This document shows positions 1 to 6,978 of a stretch of 11,673 nucleotides of DNA, in pieces. A program made the translations under genes and the position numbers. This DNA comes from Ectocarpus siliculosus (Eukaryota > Sar > Phaeophyceae > Ectocarpales > Ectocarpaceae): assembly GCA_000310025.1 (NCBI GenBank), contig FN649726.1:1405836-1417508 (forward strand). The letters are read 5' to 3'. The notes below the pieces were generated by a model. The model searched no databases. It had not been told where the DNA came from and saw only the letters and a list, made by a program, of their open reading frames with translations. Position 1 is the stretch's first letter. Every line of letters begins with the position of its first letter.

Positions 1-221
1 CCCAATTTTTTTTTAAAAAAAAACGGTTTTGTATTTACGTTTTCCCCCCGGGGGGGGGGGGGCATTTTGCTCAAAATTTTGGGCTTTTCCCACAAGGGAA
101 GTTCCTTCCCCCTTTTTGTTGGGGGTTGGATGGCCAAAAAACAAACCCCACCCCCCTTTCGGGGGGATTTTCTTTTTTGGGGGCCCCCCCGGTCCCCCCC
201 CCCCCCCCCCGGCCCCAACAG
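1..221. other. Low-quality, homopolymer-stretched sequence ending in a splice acceptor
   Basis: Almost every base in this stretch sits in a stretched homopolymer: long T, A, G and C runs, including 13 G at about 50-62 and a long C run at about 194-210. This looks like the overcalled tail of a sequencing read rather than natural sequence. Its last bases, a C-rich tract followed by CAACAG ending at 221, form a plausible 3' splice site, because the sequence changes abruptly to good coding sequence at 222. I take it as the end of an intron of the gene that follows. No coding exon can be supported within it. Confidence 0.6.
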
Positions 222-500
222 GTAACGTTCAACTACTGCTACGTAGGGTACGACGAGGAAGCCAGAGACGGCCTCGGCGAACCCCCCAACGGCGGGAAAA
301 CGCTCGGAACAAAGCACGGGGAGGGCGAGGAGGTGGGGGGAGGCGGGGCGAAGGGGGGGGGGGGGGGAGGTGGGGGCGGCGGCGGCGGGGGCGGCGCGGG
401 GGGGGGTGGGCGAGGTCGGAACCGGAAAGGCGCGCCTAGGTTGGAGGATCCGCAGACGGGGGAGACTGTGCGGACGTGGCTCCATACGGAAGACGCAGAG
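222..500 (+). CDS. Exon A of the AT-hook/RS gene
   Basis: This exon of 93 codons in phase 0 opens after the acceptor at 220-221 and ends before the donor GAG|GTGGGT at 501. The reading frame has strong G/C third-position bias and begins VTFNYCYVGYDEEARDG. It includes a poly-Gly stretch, which contains a 15-G run at 353-367, and ends in PQTGETVRTWLHTEDAE. Coding quality before and after the G run lies in the same frame, so the run length appears to be in frame, although such runs are often miscalled. I do not recognise the domain. The sequence CAG|GTAACG at its start could on paper also be a donor, but the coding signal lies on the downstream side. Confidence 0.6.
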
Positions 501-3500
501 GTGGGTTGTGACTGTTTTTGGGTGCTGGTGGTGATGGTCGTGGTATTTCTGGCGTTGGGGCGATTGGCTAATGACGGGGATTGACGAGCGGGAGGGCTGG
601 GTGCGCTGCCGCTGTTTTTTAGAGAATACTACTGTACACGTACCATCACAGAACGACTATTATACCCTTTCGAGAGATACAGCAGTAGCACCCAAGTCGA
701 AGGGGATGGGTGCTGAAATATTAATCTTATCAGTGAGTGTTTTTTTTTTGCATCGTTGTGGTGGTACTGCTGTAATGGCGTTTTTCGTTCGCGTGTTGCT
801 TGCGGCACGTCCCAGTGTTACCTCTTGTTGCATACCGGGGAGTGCAGGGGTATGCTCCTGTTAGTGTGGTGCCACCGTCCTCTTCTCATATCGTGCACAG
901 CAACTGTGCTTTCCCACAAGCAAGAGCGAGGAACGCGAGACATGGCAAGGAGCAGACCCAAAACATGACTGCGCGAGAAATTTCGACAGCATGAAACACG
1001 ATCTCAGGCCCCCGTCTCCCTAAGGGCGGGCGGGGAAAAGACGGGAGCGACCTTCACCGTTCTTGAAGACCTCGAAGGCCTAGAAGCAAGAAACTGTGGC
1101 TGACACCAAAGGGGCGATTGATGCAGCTCGGTGCGCGTTCGAAGTACTCCACCAACTGCTGTGCGGTGCCATGAGCAGCAACTCCAAGAGCATTCCAAGA
1201 ACGCCCCTTTACGCCGCCCCTTTGACCCCCTTGAAAAGCTTTGATCCGCAGACCCTGTGAGCATGTGCGTTGTCCCCCCCTGCCTTCCCGTCGTTGTGTT
1301 GTTCTTTTGCAGAACATCGAGAAGTTCACCATACGCACTATCAACAGCGATGGCCGCCTCAGCGCGAGGGACCTGGCGATCGTGACGTCGAAGCGGCTGT
1401 TCCTCAAGCGCAACCTCCCGGTTGCTTGTCGGAGGCTCGTGGCGGAGCAGGCGAGGTTAGCCGCGGAGGTCGGCGGAGCCGTGGCGGGAGCGGGCGAGAG
1501 CAAGGCAGCGGGTGATGAGCGGTGAGAGCGAGCACATCACAAGTACTCCTATGTATTTTGAGTGTGGGTTTGTTGTGTAGGGAACGGAGTTGCTGCGTTC
1601 GTAGGTCGGGGTTGTCTAGGCCTTGCTGATGGAGATTGGCTGCCTTGCTGGTGTTGTCACGGAATTGTGCTGTTGCTTGGGTGAGTGCCACCAGACTGGT
1701 GTTTTTGTCTCATGTCCGACGTGGTTGAGGGCGTATACCTTTTCCCGAGAAGTCGAGGGAAGGCCTGGTGCTTTGGGGGGTTTCCTCCTCTGTGACTTGA
1801 GCTAGAAAAAAATGATCGTGGGGTTGAGACCCGCTCACACCCCGGCGAACCGCTCAAACCCCGGCGTGAAATTAGTTTCGAGACCTGGCGCAACCTCCTC
1901 CCCATCTCTGGGTGCTTTTTTTTTTTTTCCGCCTGGTGTTTACTCAACTCACTACCCTCTTCCATGAACCGCTTTTGTGCCGTCGCGGTGCGCAGCCGGC
2001 TGAGCGCGGTCAGGGCCCGCATCGCCGCCCAGCAAGAAAAATGCTTAGCCCTAGAACAAGGAGGACGCGACGGCGGCGGCGGCGGCAAGACGGTGGCAGC
2101 GGCGGCGGCGGCCGGCGGGCCGTCCTGGCCCCCGAGCAAGGCGAGGGTCAAGCTCTCCTTCCTCGAGATGCAGGAGGAGGGCATGCTTGCTGCGCTTGGG
2201 GGGGGGGGTGCAAGGCGCGCGGGATAACATCCGCGGAGCCCCAGCCGTCGCCTCGAACGGGGCCTCGGGGGCACGCAAGGCCGCCGCCGGCGAGAAGAAG
2301 AACGGGCCCGCCGCGCGCGGCGGTGGCGGGGGGAGCGAGAGCGCGGGCGGGGTCAAGAGAGGGAGAGGTAGGCCGAGGAAGGGGGCTGGAGGGAAGACGG
2401 CGGCGGCGGCGGCGGCGGCTAGTGGGTCCGCTGAGAAGGCGGACGCGGCAAGCGGCGGCACCGATGCTTCGGGAGACACGGGAGCGGAGGTCGCACCCGC
2501 GGGTGAAGCGGCGAACGCGTCCCCGCTCAAGGACGGGGCGGTGACGGTGGCCAAGGTAGGCGGGGACCAGCCAGAGACCTCTGCGCAGGGGGTAGTGAGC
2601 CCTAAAGCCGCGCACGGAGGCAGGGACGCCACCGACGACGACGGCGACGACGCATCTTCCGGCGTACGGCCAGAGGAGAGATCGCGGCCGTCAAAGGGCG
2701 ACACTCCCTCCCCCCACGAGAAGGAGCGGCGGCGGCGACGGACGCGCTCGTCTTCTCCGGGAGCAGAGGATAAGGATAGGGGCTGCAAGGGTAAGGGGGA
2801 AGGCGACGTCAAGGATAAGGAATCCACGAGCCGGAAGGATAAGACGGAACCTGATGGCAAGGTCAGCAGCAACGCGAAGAAGAGCGGCAGTCCCTCGCCC
2901 CGTCGCCAGGGTGACGCGACCCCTCCTTCCCGCTCGTCCGAACCGGTAACGGCGGCGGCGACGGCGGCGCTAGCGGAGTCGAGCCGGTCGCAGTCTTCGG
3001 TGGCCTCTCCGGCCGGCAAGGTCAAGGAGGCAGGCCGCGAAGAGAGCCGATCTAGGGGCCGTCGCCGCGAGCATAGCGACTCCCGACGGCAGCGGCGATC
3101 TCCTTCTTGGGACTCCCGGCAGCGGCAGCGGCGGCGGCGCGTTGGTGAGCGGTGGCAGCGGCGCGACAGCAGCAGCAGCAGCAGCAGGGGCGGGGATTCC
3201 TCATACTCCCCCCGTTCCTCCCGCCCGGCGGCGGCGTCGGAGGACCGGAGGGGGAGGAGGAGACGGGACGATAGCCAGGATAACGGGACGTCGCGGAAGG
3301 GGCGGCGAGACGAGAGCAGGAGCGAAGTCCGACGCCGGCGCCGCCACCGCCGACGCCGCGATGACTCTCGATCGTCTTCGGGGTCGCGGTCGGCTTCGGC
3401 GCGACGGCGGTCTCGCTCCCGTTCTTCCGTCGTCTCTCGCTCCCGTCAACGGCGGCGGCGGGACAGCCGAGACAGGCCGAGACGAGACCGGTCTCGAGGG

Positions 3501-6500
3501 GACAGTCGCGACAGCGACGATAGGACAAGAGGGAAGTCGGACCGCGAGGAAGGCCGCGGTAAGGGCAGGAGACGGAGCAGGGAGGAGAACCGCCACCGGT
3601 CGCCGTCGCGCCGGGGGTCTTCTAGATCGGCGGCTCGCGGCGGGAGGAAGGAGAGCGGCATGGACCGCCCGCGCGGGTTGTCGGACGGCGGCCACAACGG
3701 CGGCGCTCGCCACAGCAGCAGCAGGAGCCGGAGGGAGCGGCGCAGGAGCCGGGACAGCAGCAGCCACGATCATGGTCGCAGCGGTGGCAGCGTGCCCAGG
3801 CTCGGGGACAAGGGTAAGAAAGAGAGGATTCCTTCCCCGTCTCCGGCGGCGGCGGCGGCGGTGGGGGCGGCGAGATCGGCGATCCCTGACAGCGGCGGTG
3901 TTGTCGCGGGCCTCAAGATTAGCGGAGGCGAGGGTGCTTCTGCCTTGCAGAGGAGCGGCTTCGGCGAGCGGAGGAAGAAGAACAAGGGGCCATCACGGTC
4001 CCCGCCCGTGGCGTCGCCTGCCCGGAACACGGCAACGGCGGCGGATCATGGCGGTGGTGACGACAGCCACAGCGAGTGGTCCGACGTCAGCGACTCCGAG
4101 GTCAAGGGCATCCGAAACCTGAGGAAGCGCCACGGGGAGGACTGGCGCGGCGTCCTCGGGGTCGAGGCGGACGAGCGCCTGGGCCTGGAGGTCGTCGCCG
4201 TCAAGGTCGAGAATGACCAGCTTTCGGGGGTCCTGCCCCCGAGCGAGGACCCTGCCAAGAGGCCCCGCCAGATCATGAGCGTGATGATCACGAAGGCCTC
4301 GCGGAAGCTCCCTCGCGACGTCCACCGGCAGATATTGGATACCTTCCAGGTGGTGATCTTGGAGCCCTACTACTACCCCCCGAGTTGCAAGGTGAGGGGT
4401 GAGGGGTGAGGGAGAGTTTTTTTGTTTGTGTGATCTAGGTAGCGATCTGTGTGTGCGCCTGGGGTGCGTCGTGCCTGTACAGCGCCAGAGGATCCGTTTC
4501 TTCCTCCCCCCCCCCGCTTTTGTGACGGCTATTATCCCGCTGGTCTTTGTATGATTTCATCTGCTTTGACAGAGATGCCCCAGTTGCTGCGGTATGACTT
4601 GGAGTCGCATTCCGCGGACCCTTATCGTGCGGCACCCCCGCCGCGCCGTCTACAGCAGTAGACTGAAGAAAAACAAAGAAACAAATTTCTTGGTGGGGGT
4701 CCTTTGGTCGTCGTTGATTTTTGTTGTTTTTGTCACCGTGTCGGTCCTCCTCGCCCCTCTCACTTCCGGCCTACGCTGCACCTACTTCTTTATTGTTTTC
4801 CACACAAAATCACAACAAATTAACCTCTTCTACAGAAAAGAGTCCGGGATAAGAATAGCCCAATAAACTCGTTATTATGTTGTATGATGACTGTTCTGTA
4901 AACCACCTCCATTGTGTTGTATGATGACTGTTCTGTACACCACCTCCATTGTGTTACATGATGACTGTTCTGTAAACCACCTCCATTGTGTTGTATGATG
5001 ACTCTTCTGTACACCACCTCCATTGTGTTACATGATGACTCTTCTGTACACTACCTTCATTGTGTGATATGATGACTCTTCTGTACACTACCTCCATTGT
5101 TTCCCCTCTCTTCCGCCAGGAGCCGCCCATGTACGTGATCGGGCCCGCCGCCCACGTCGGCCACGCCGGCAGAGCGCTCGTGCGTTTCCACACCGACGAG
5201 GCTGAGGCCACCGTGCTGAACGTCATGGACAGCGCGATGGAGGGGGCGCTGAGCATCCGCAGACCCGAGGGGATCGGGGACGTTCTCGCGAGAGACCAGT
5301 CGTATGAGGTACGTATTCGTAGCGAGTAGTTGTTTTTCCACACGTGTGTCGATTTGTGAGGTACATATCGAGTTCGTGTGTCAATTCATGAGGTACATAC
5401 ATATCGAGTTCATGCGTCAATTAATGAGGTACATGACGTTAGTTGTCCACAAATGTGTCGATTTTTGGGGTACGGGAGTACACACACTTGCCACATGTGT
5501 CAAAATTGGTGTTGAGCATTTTTTTTTTTTTGTATGACAAGCGCACACGCCGTCCGATTCTTTTTTTTGTGGCCCGGCATGTTCGGCTTGCCGTTGGCTT
5601 TGCAATGTGCTCCTTGCCTGCCTGAGAAGCGGTTGGAAACCAACGGCAGTGATTGCCCCGGAACTTCGGTATCGGTTCCTGCGTTTGGTTGACGAGGACG
5701 TGCAAACCGCGCAGCACTTTGTTCTTCTTCTCAGCTCCGCCTGGTGCCGCTTACACAGGTCCTGTGTGTTTACAATAGCTCGCACGCAAGTGCCTTCACC
5801 CCCCCCCCCTATATTGCTCCGTCCCAGCGTTGTAGAGATGCGAGGTCAATGGTCTAACGACTACGGCATGCGTTTACATTGGTACACCCCCGCCCCCCCC
5901 CCTAGCGCAATGTGCGCGTCATCTGACAAGTCGTTCGCTGTTCGAAAACGAAAACAGATCAAGCCCGAAGAAACCGAAGCGCTGCTGGACATGAAGAGGC
6001 TGGCTTGGCTGGCTGGCGAGTGCTGCCGTTTGACAGGGACGACTTCCCTGACGGCATCCCTCAAGCGGTGGCCGCGAAAGGAGGGCCCAGCGGTGTGCAA
6101 GGTAGGCCTGCCGCCGCCTCTCGGTGTGTGTGTGTCCGTTCGATACGCCGGGGCCCCGCGGCCATCAAGAAAAGCACGGTGTATTGTTCCTGGCTCGTTT
6201 TTGGTGAGACTGCTGTTGCTTCGTCGAAGGGCTGGCTTGTGTTGTTGTTGGTGGCTTGTGGGTGTTGTGGCGCCGCGCTTGTCGGCTGGATGGCGGCCTC
6301 GACTCTCGACCCATGTTGTACGGGTTCGCGACGGTCTCCATCGACACTTGTGTGGGGGGCACTGGGCCAATAAAAGGTGGCGTTCTTTGTTGCCCTTGTT
6401 TTTTTTATGGTTATGGTAGAGTACCCACCACGTCATTGCAGCAATACGGCTGGCTTAGAACATAGGACTATACTTGAGACGGCTCGAGCGCATGCACCCT

Positions 6501-6822
6501 GGAGAAGATGTGTTGAAGGCCATGGCGGTAAGAGTTCGGTGACGCCGCCTGCTAGACTTCGCCTGATAAAAAGGCCTTGACGACAACGAACGACGTCTTT
6601 GATGCATCTTTTTGCTCCCATTGTCTTAACCCTTGCCGTTACCCTCACCTTAACTAGGTGGCCATCAAGGGCACCCCTAGGCAGTGCGCGGAGGCATGGG
6701 CGATCGTGCAGGAGGTTCTCGAGCGATACCCCGTGGTGGAGGGATTCATGCGCCGGAACCCCCGCCCGCCGCTGACCCTGGAGGACTGCGCAGAACTGAC
6801 AAACGGCGAGTTTGTTTGGTAG
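222..6822 (+). CDS. Multi-exon gene for an AT-hook and RS-domain protein with KH/RRM-like C-terminus (5' partial)
   Basis: Proposed exons are 222-500, 1313-1521, 1996-4391, 5120-5308, 5958-6101 and 6658-6822. All introns begin GT and end AG, and the phases (0, 2, 0, 0, 0) join without a stop, given one surplus G in the run at 2198-2208. The visible protein is about 1,126 residues and its start lies upstream of the window. In order it has an unrecognised basic N-terminal part with a poly-Gly insert, an Ala-rich helical stretch, an AT-hook near residue 283, an Ala/Gly/Ser/Glu-rich linker, an RS domain at roughly residues 510-750, and an ordered C-terminus from about residue 845. The AT-hook implies minor-groove DNA contact. 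The RS domain implies nuclear, splicing-related protein contacts. No known ortholog was recognised. The weakest joins are 1521/1996 and the homopolymer slip. The alternative is two genes, with a stop at 1523-1525 and a new ATG at 1964. Confidence 0.6.
501..1312 (+). other. Intron 1 (812 bp, phase 0)
   Basis: The donor is GTGGGT and the acceptor is a T-rich tract ending TTCTTTTGCAG at 1312. Base composition drops relative to the flanking exons, and stops occur in the exon frame from 582 onward. A stretch at about 1054-1260 is open on the minus strand and more GC-rich than the rest of the intron, but no product was recognised. No other structure was seen. Confidence 0.6.
1313..1521 (+). CDS. 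Exon B of the AT-hook/RS gene
   Basis: The exon starts in phase 0 after a strong pyrimidine-rich acceptor. It encodes NIEKFTIRTINSDGRLSARD, then a segment ending in an Ala/Glu/Arg-rich helix-forming stretch. Continuing straight on, the frame meets TGA at 1523-1525. A donor-like GCG|GTGAGA overlaps that stop, with intron start at 1522. Using this donor gives phase 2 and joins in frame with 1996, extending the Ala/Glu/Arg-rich helical region. If the donor is not used, this is the last exon of a separate upstream gene. I prefer splicing because of the phase match and the continuous helical character, but only moderately. Confidence 0.6.
1522..1995 (+). other. Intron 2 (474 bp, phase 2), or intergenic region in the two-gene reading
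   Basis: The donor is GTGAGA at 1522. The acceptor is GTGCGCAG at 1995, preceded by a run of 12 T at about 1917-1928 and a mixed pyrimidine tract. The composition is T/G-rich and intron-like. A 19-bp direct duplication lies at 1831-1868. An ATG at 1964, in frame with the next exon, would be the start codon if transcription begins here. No TATA box or other promoter element stands out. Confidence 0.45.
1831..1868. repeat. Two-copy 19-bp direct repeat
   Basis: Unit one at 1831-1849 reads CCGCTCACACCCCGGCGAA. It is followed directly by CCGCTCAAACCCCGGCGTG at 1850-1868, with 16 of 19 positions identical. It lies inside intron 2 and probably reflects a local slippage duplication. Confidence 0.6.
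1996..4391 (+). CDS. Exon C: AT-hook, linker and RS domain (contains a homopolymer frameshift)
   Basis: This is the largest exon of the gene. Reading begins in the frame of RLSAVRARIAAQQEKCLALEQ, passes a Gly/Ala-rich patch and KLSFLEMQEEGMLAALGG, then must slip by one base in the G run at 2198-2208. After that, one frame stays open to the donor TGCAAG|GTGAGG at 4392. Beyond the slip come an AT-hook (2355-2381), an acidic/Ser/Lys-rich linker with SP dipeptides, an RS domain (about 3045-3770), and an ordered segment from about 4040 containing HSEWSDVSDSEVKGIRNL and ending EPYYYPPSCK. Residues in this last part have a mixed hydrophobic pattern unlike the low-complexity body. Third positions are strongly G/C. 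Confidence 0.65.
2198..2208 (+). repeat. 11-G run where the reading frame shifts
   Basis: Upstream of the run the coding frame is the one encoding LSFLEMQEEGMLAALGG, which would stop at 2225-2227. Downstream, coding continues in the next frame for over 700 codons. Removing one G (or adding two) restores a single frame. A miscalled homopolymer is the simplest explanation. A 37-bp intron directly after the run (GT at 2209) is formally possible but far too short for this gene. Confidence 0.6.
2355..2381 (+). other. AT-hook motif (KRGRGRPRK)
   Basis: Nine codons encode KRGRGRPRK, matching the AT-hook core (GRP flanked by Arg/Lys) found in HMGA proteins and chromatin factors, which inserts into the minor groove of AT-rich DNA. 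It sits in a Gly/Ala-rich disordered context. Only one copy was found. The motif is seen directly; DNA binding is inferred. Confidence 0.75.
3045..3770 (+). other. Arg/Ser-rich (RS) domain coding region
   Basis: Dense RS, SR, RD and SP dipeptides alternate with Arg runs, for example RRRSRSRSSVVSRSRQRRRR around 3399-3458 and RDSRDRPRRDRSRGDSRDS after it. In SR and SR-related proteins such domains are phosphorylated by SRPK/CLK-type kinases and drive speckle localisation and spliceosome contacts. No canonical RRM lies next to it. Phosphorylation and localisation are inferred from the family, not seen. Confidence 0.75.
4573..4661 (+). other. Candidate cassette or alternative terminal exon with early stop
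   Basis: A convincing acceptor, TTTCATCTGCTTTGACAG, is followed by AG again, giving two possible starts, 4573 or 4575. From 4575, in phase with the upstream exon, reading gives MPQLLRYDLESHSADPYR and ends at TAG 4659-4661 after 28 codons. Third positions are G/C-biased compared with the surrounding intron. From 4573 the frame stays open, and a donor-like TTG|GTGGGG at 4693 would give 40 in-frame codons. Inclusion of the first form would truncate the protein before its folded C-terminus, as in poison exons of SR-protein genes. Use of this exon is inference. Confidence 0.35.
4877..5098. repeat. 37-bp tandem repeat, six copies
   Basis: Six head-to-tail units occupy 4877-4913, 4914-4950, 4951-4987, 4988-5024, 5025-5061 and 5062-5098, each exactly 37 bp with only a few substitutions. 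Each unit contains TATGATGACT or CATGATGACT and ends near CCACCTCCATT (late copies CTACCTCCATT). Units 1 to 3 have GACTGTTCT and units 4 to 6 GACTCTTCT. The array ends 21 bp before the splice acceptor at 5119. There are no spacers, so it is a minisatellite, not a CRISPR. Confidence 0.95.
5120..5308 (+). CDS. Exon D: RRM-like segment (63 codons, phase 0-0)
   Basis: Bounded by CCGCCAG at 5119 and the donor GAG|GTACGT at 5309, this exon encodes EPPMYVIGPAAHVGHAG, then GRALVRFHTDEAEATVLNVMD and ends ARDQSYE. A beta-like MYVIGP, a strand-like GRALVRF and a following Glu/Ala-rich helix are reminiscent of the RNP2, RNP1 and helix-2 elements of an RRM. The spacing is too short for a complete classical RRM, so this is only a weak resemblance. 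The exon is a multiple of three and could be skipped without a frameshift. Confidence 0.7.
5301..5475 (+). repeat. Degenerate tandem repeat carrying 5' splice-site copies
   Basis: The genuine donor region CGTATGAGGTACGTATTCG is followed by TTGTGAGGTACATATCGAG, TCATGAGGTACATACATATC, TAATGAGGTACATGACG and a poorer TTTGGGGTACGG. Their GT positions are 5309, 5361, 5393, 5429 and 5470, so spacing is 52, 32, 36 and 41 bp. Three of the downstream copies keep GAG|GTACAT, a usable donor sequence. Reading from exon D into the intron meets TAG at 5327-5329, so use of any copy would truncate the protein. Confidence 0.7.
5309..5957 (+). other. Intron 4 (649 bp, phase 0)
   Basis: The donor GAG|GTACGT is followed by several GAGGTACAT copies (see the repeat entry). 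The acceptor is CGAAAACGAAAACAG at 5957, which is weak in pyrimidines. It is chosen because it gives phase 0 and leads into clean coding sequence. An upstream acceptor CCCCCCTAG at 5905 is stronger but out of phase with exon D. The exon E frame happens to be open back to 5607 within the intron, so an additional or longer exon here cannot be ruled out. Confidence 0.5.
5958..6101 (+). CDS. Exon E: start of KH-like segment (48 codons, phase 0-0)
   Basis: The exon encodes IKPEETEALLDMKRLAWLA, then GECCRLTGTTSLTASLKRW and ends EGPAVCK before the donor AAG|GTAGGC at 6102. This frame is preferred over another open frame (reading VLPFDRDDFPDGIPQ) because only it joins the last exon without an immediate stop. 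Together with exon F it reads through a strand-helix pattern consistent with a KH-type RNA-binding fold, although a clear GxxG loop is not visible. Confidence 0.65.
6102..6657 (+). other. Intron 5 (556 bp, phase 0)
   Basis: The donor is GTAGGC. The acceptor follows a long pyrimidine-rich stretch and reads CCTCACCTTAACTAG at 6657, with CTTAAC as a possible branch point nearby. It contains a short (GT)6 run at 6124-6135. No other feature was seen. Confidence 0.7.
6658..6822 (+). CDS. Exon F: terminal exon, KH-like end and stop
   Basis: Fifty-four codons encode VAIKGTPRQCAEAWAIVQEV, then LERYPVVEGFMRRNPRPP and end NGEFVW followed by TAG at 6820-6822. The VAIKGT strand followed by an Ala/Gln-rich helix resembles the last strand and helix of KH domains such as those of Nova and PCBP proteins. 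The tail after PVVEGF is short and ordered-looking. Confidence in this as coding is high because of frame and codon use. The KH assignment itself is weak. Confidence 0.75.
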   Translation: MAIKGTPRQCAEAWAIVQEVLERYPVVEGFMRRNPRPPLTLEDCAELTNGEFVW

Positions 6823-6895
6823 AACGGCGGCAGCAGCCGGTAGCTTTTTGTTTGTATAGAGACCGGAACGATTTTTAATGTGAAGACAACAATGA

Positions 6896-6916
6896 CAACA
6901 ACAACAACAACAACAA
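6896..6916. repeat. (CAA)7 microsatellite
   Basis: Seven perfect CAA units lie about 75 bp after the stop codon of gene 1, likely in its 3'UTR. An imperfect ACAACAATGA precedes the array. Confidence 0.9.
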
Positions 6917-6978
6917 TCGTTCCCGGCGCTTCTTCGCCTGGGGGGTGCAAGTGGTGCCCCCGGTCTTTGCGACCCCCC

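Larger units (their letters stand above)
4392..5119 (+). other. Intron 3 (728 bp, phase 0) with candidate cassette exon and tandem array
   Basis: The donor AAG|GTGAGG is strong. The acceptor is TTTCCCCTCTCTTCCGCCAG ending at 5119. Direct joining of 4391 to 5120 keeps the frame. The intron also holds a candidate cassette exon from about 4573 and a six-copy 37-bp array that stops 21 bp before the acceptor. Confidence 0.6.

Noticed and set aside
1-439. Plus-strand open frame of 136 codons from base 29
   Set aside because: Built from homopolymer runs giving poly-Pro/Gly/Phe. It does not match the exon frame that splices correctly at 500.
2198-2227. Programmed ribosomal frameshift at the G run
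   Set aside because: No slippery heptamer or stimulatory structure can be argued, and homopolymer miscounts are common in runs this long. Resequencing is needed before claiming it.
2051-3025. Minus-strand open frame of 324 codons opposite exon C
   Set aside because: Shadow of GC-rich plus-strand codons. The plus strand carries the AT-hook and continues into the RS domain.
3142-4122. Second plus-strand open frame of 326 codons within exon C
   Set aside because: An Ala/Gly/Arg-rich by-product of the RS codons. It does not include the AT-hook or the ordered C-terminal part and does not reach the splice donor in phase.
4877-5098. Possible CRISPR array
   Set aside because: The 37-bp units are directly adjacent with no spacers and lie in a spliced eukaryotic intron.
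4820-5343. Minus-strand repeat peptides encoded across the 37-bp array
   Set aside because: 37 is not a multiple of three, so the frame rotates from unit to unit. Open stretches simply reflect absence of stops in the repeat.
5607-5957. Upstream extension of the exon E frame inside intron 4
   Set aside because: Open and partly protein-like, but no splice pair with phase matching exon D was found, and it contains poly-C runs. Kept only as a possibility.
6005-6101. Alternative frame of exon E (VLPFDRDDFPDGIPQ)
   Set aside because: It looks protein-like, but joining it to the last exon gives a stop after seven codons. The chosen frame reads cleanly into VAIKGT and the terminal stop.
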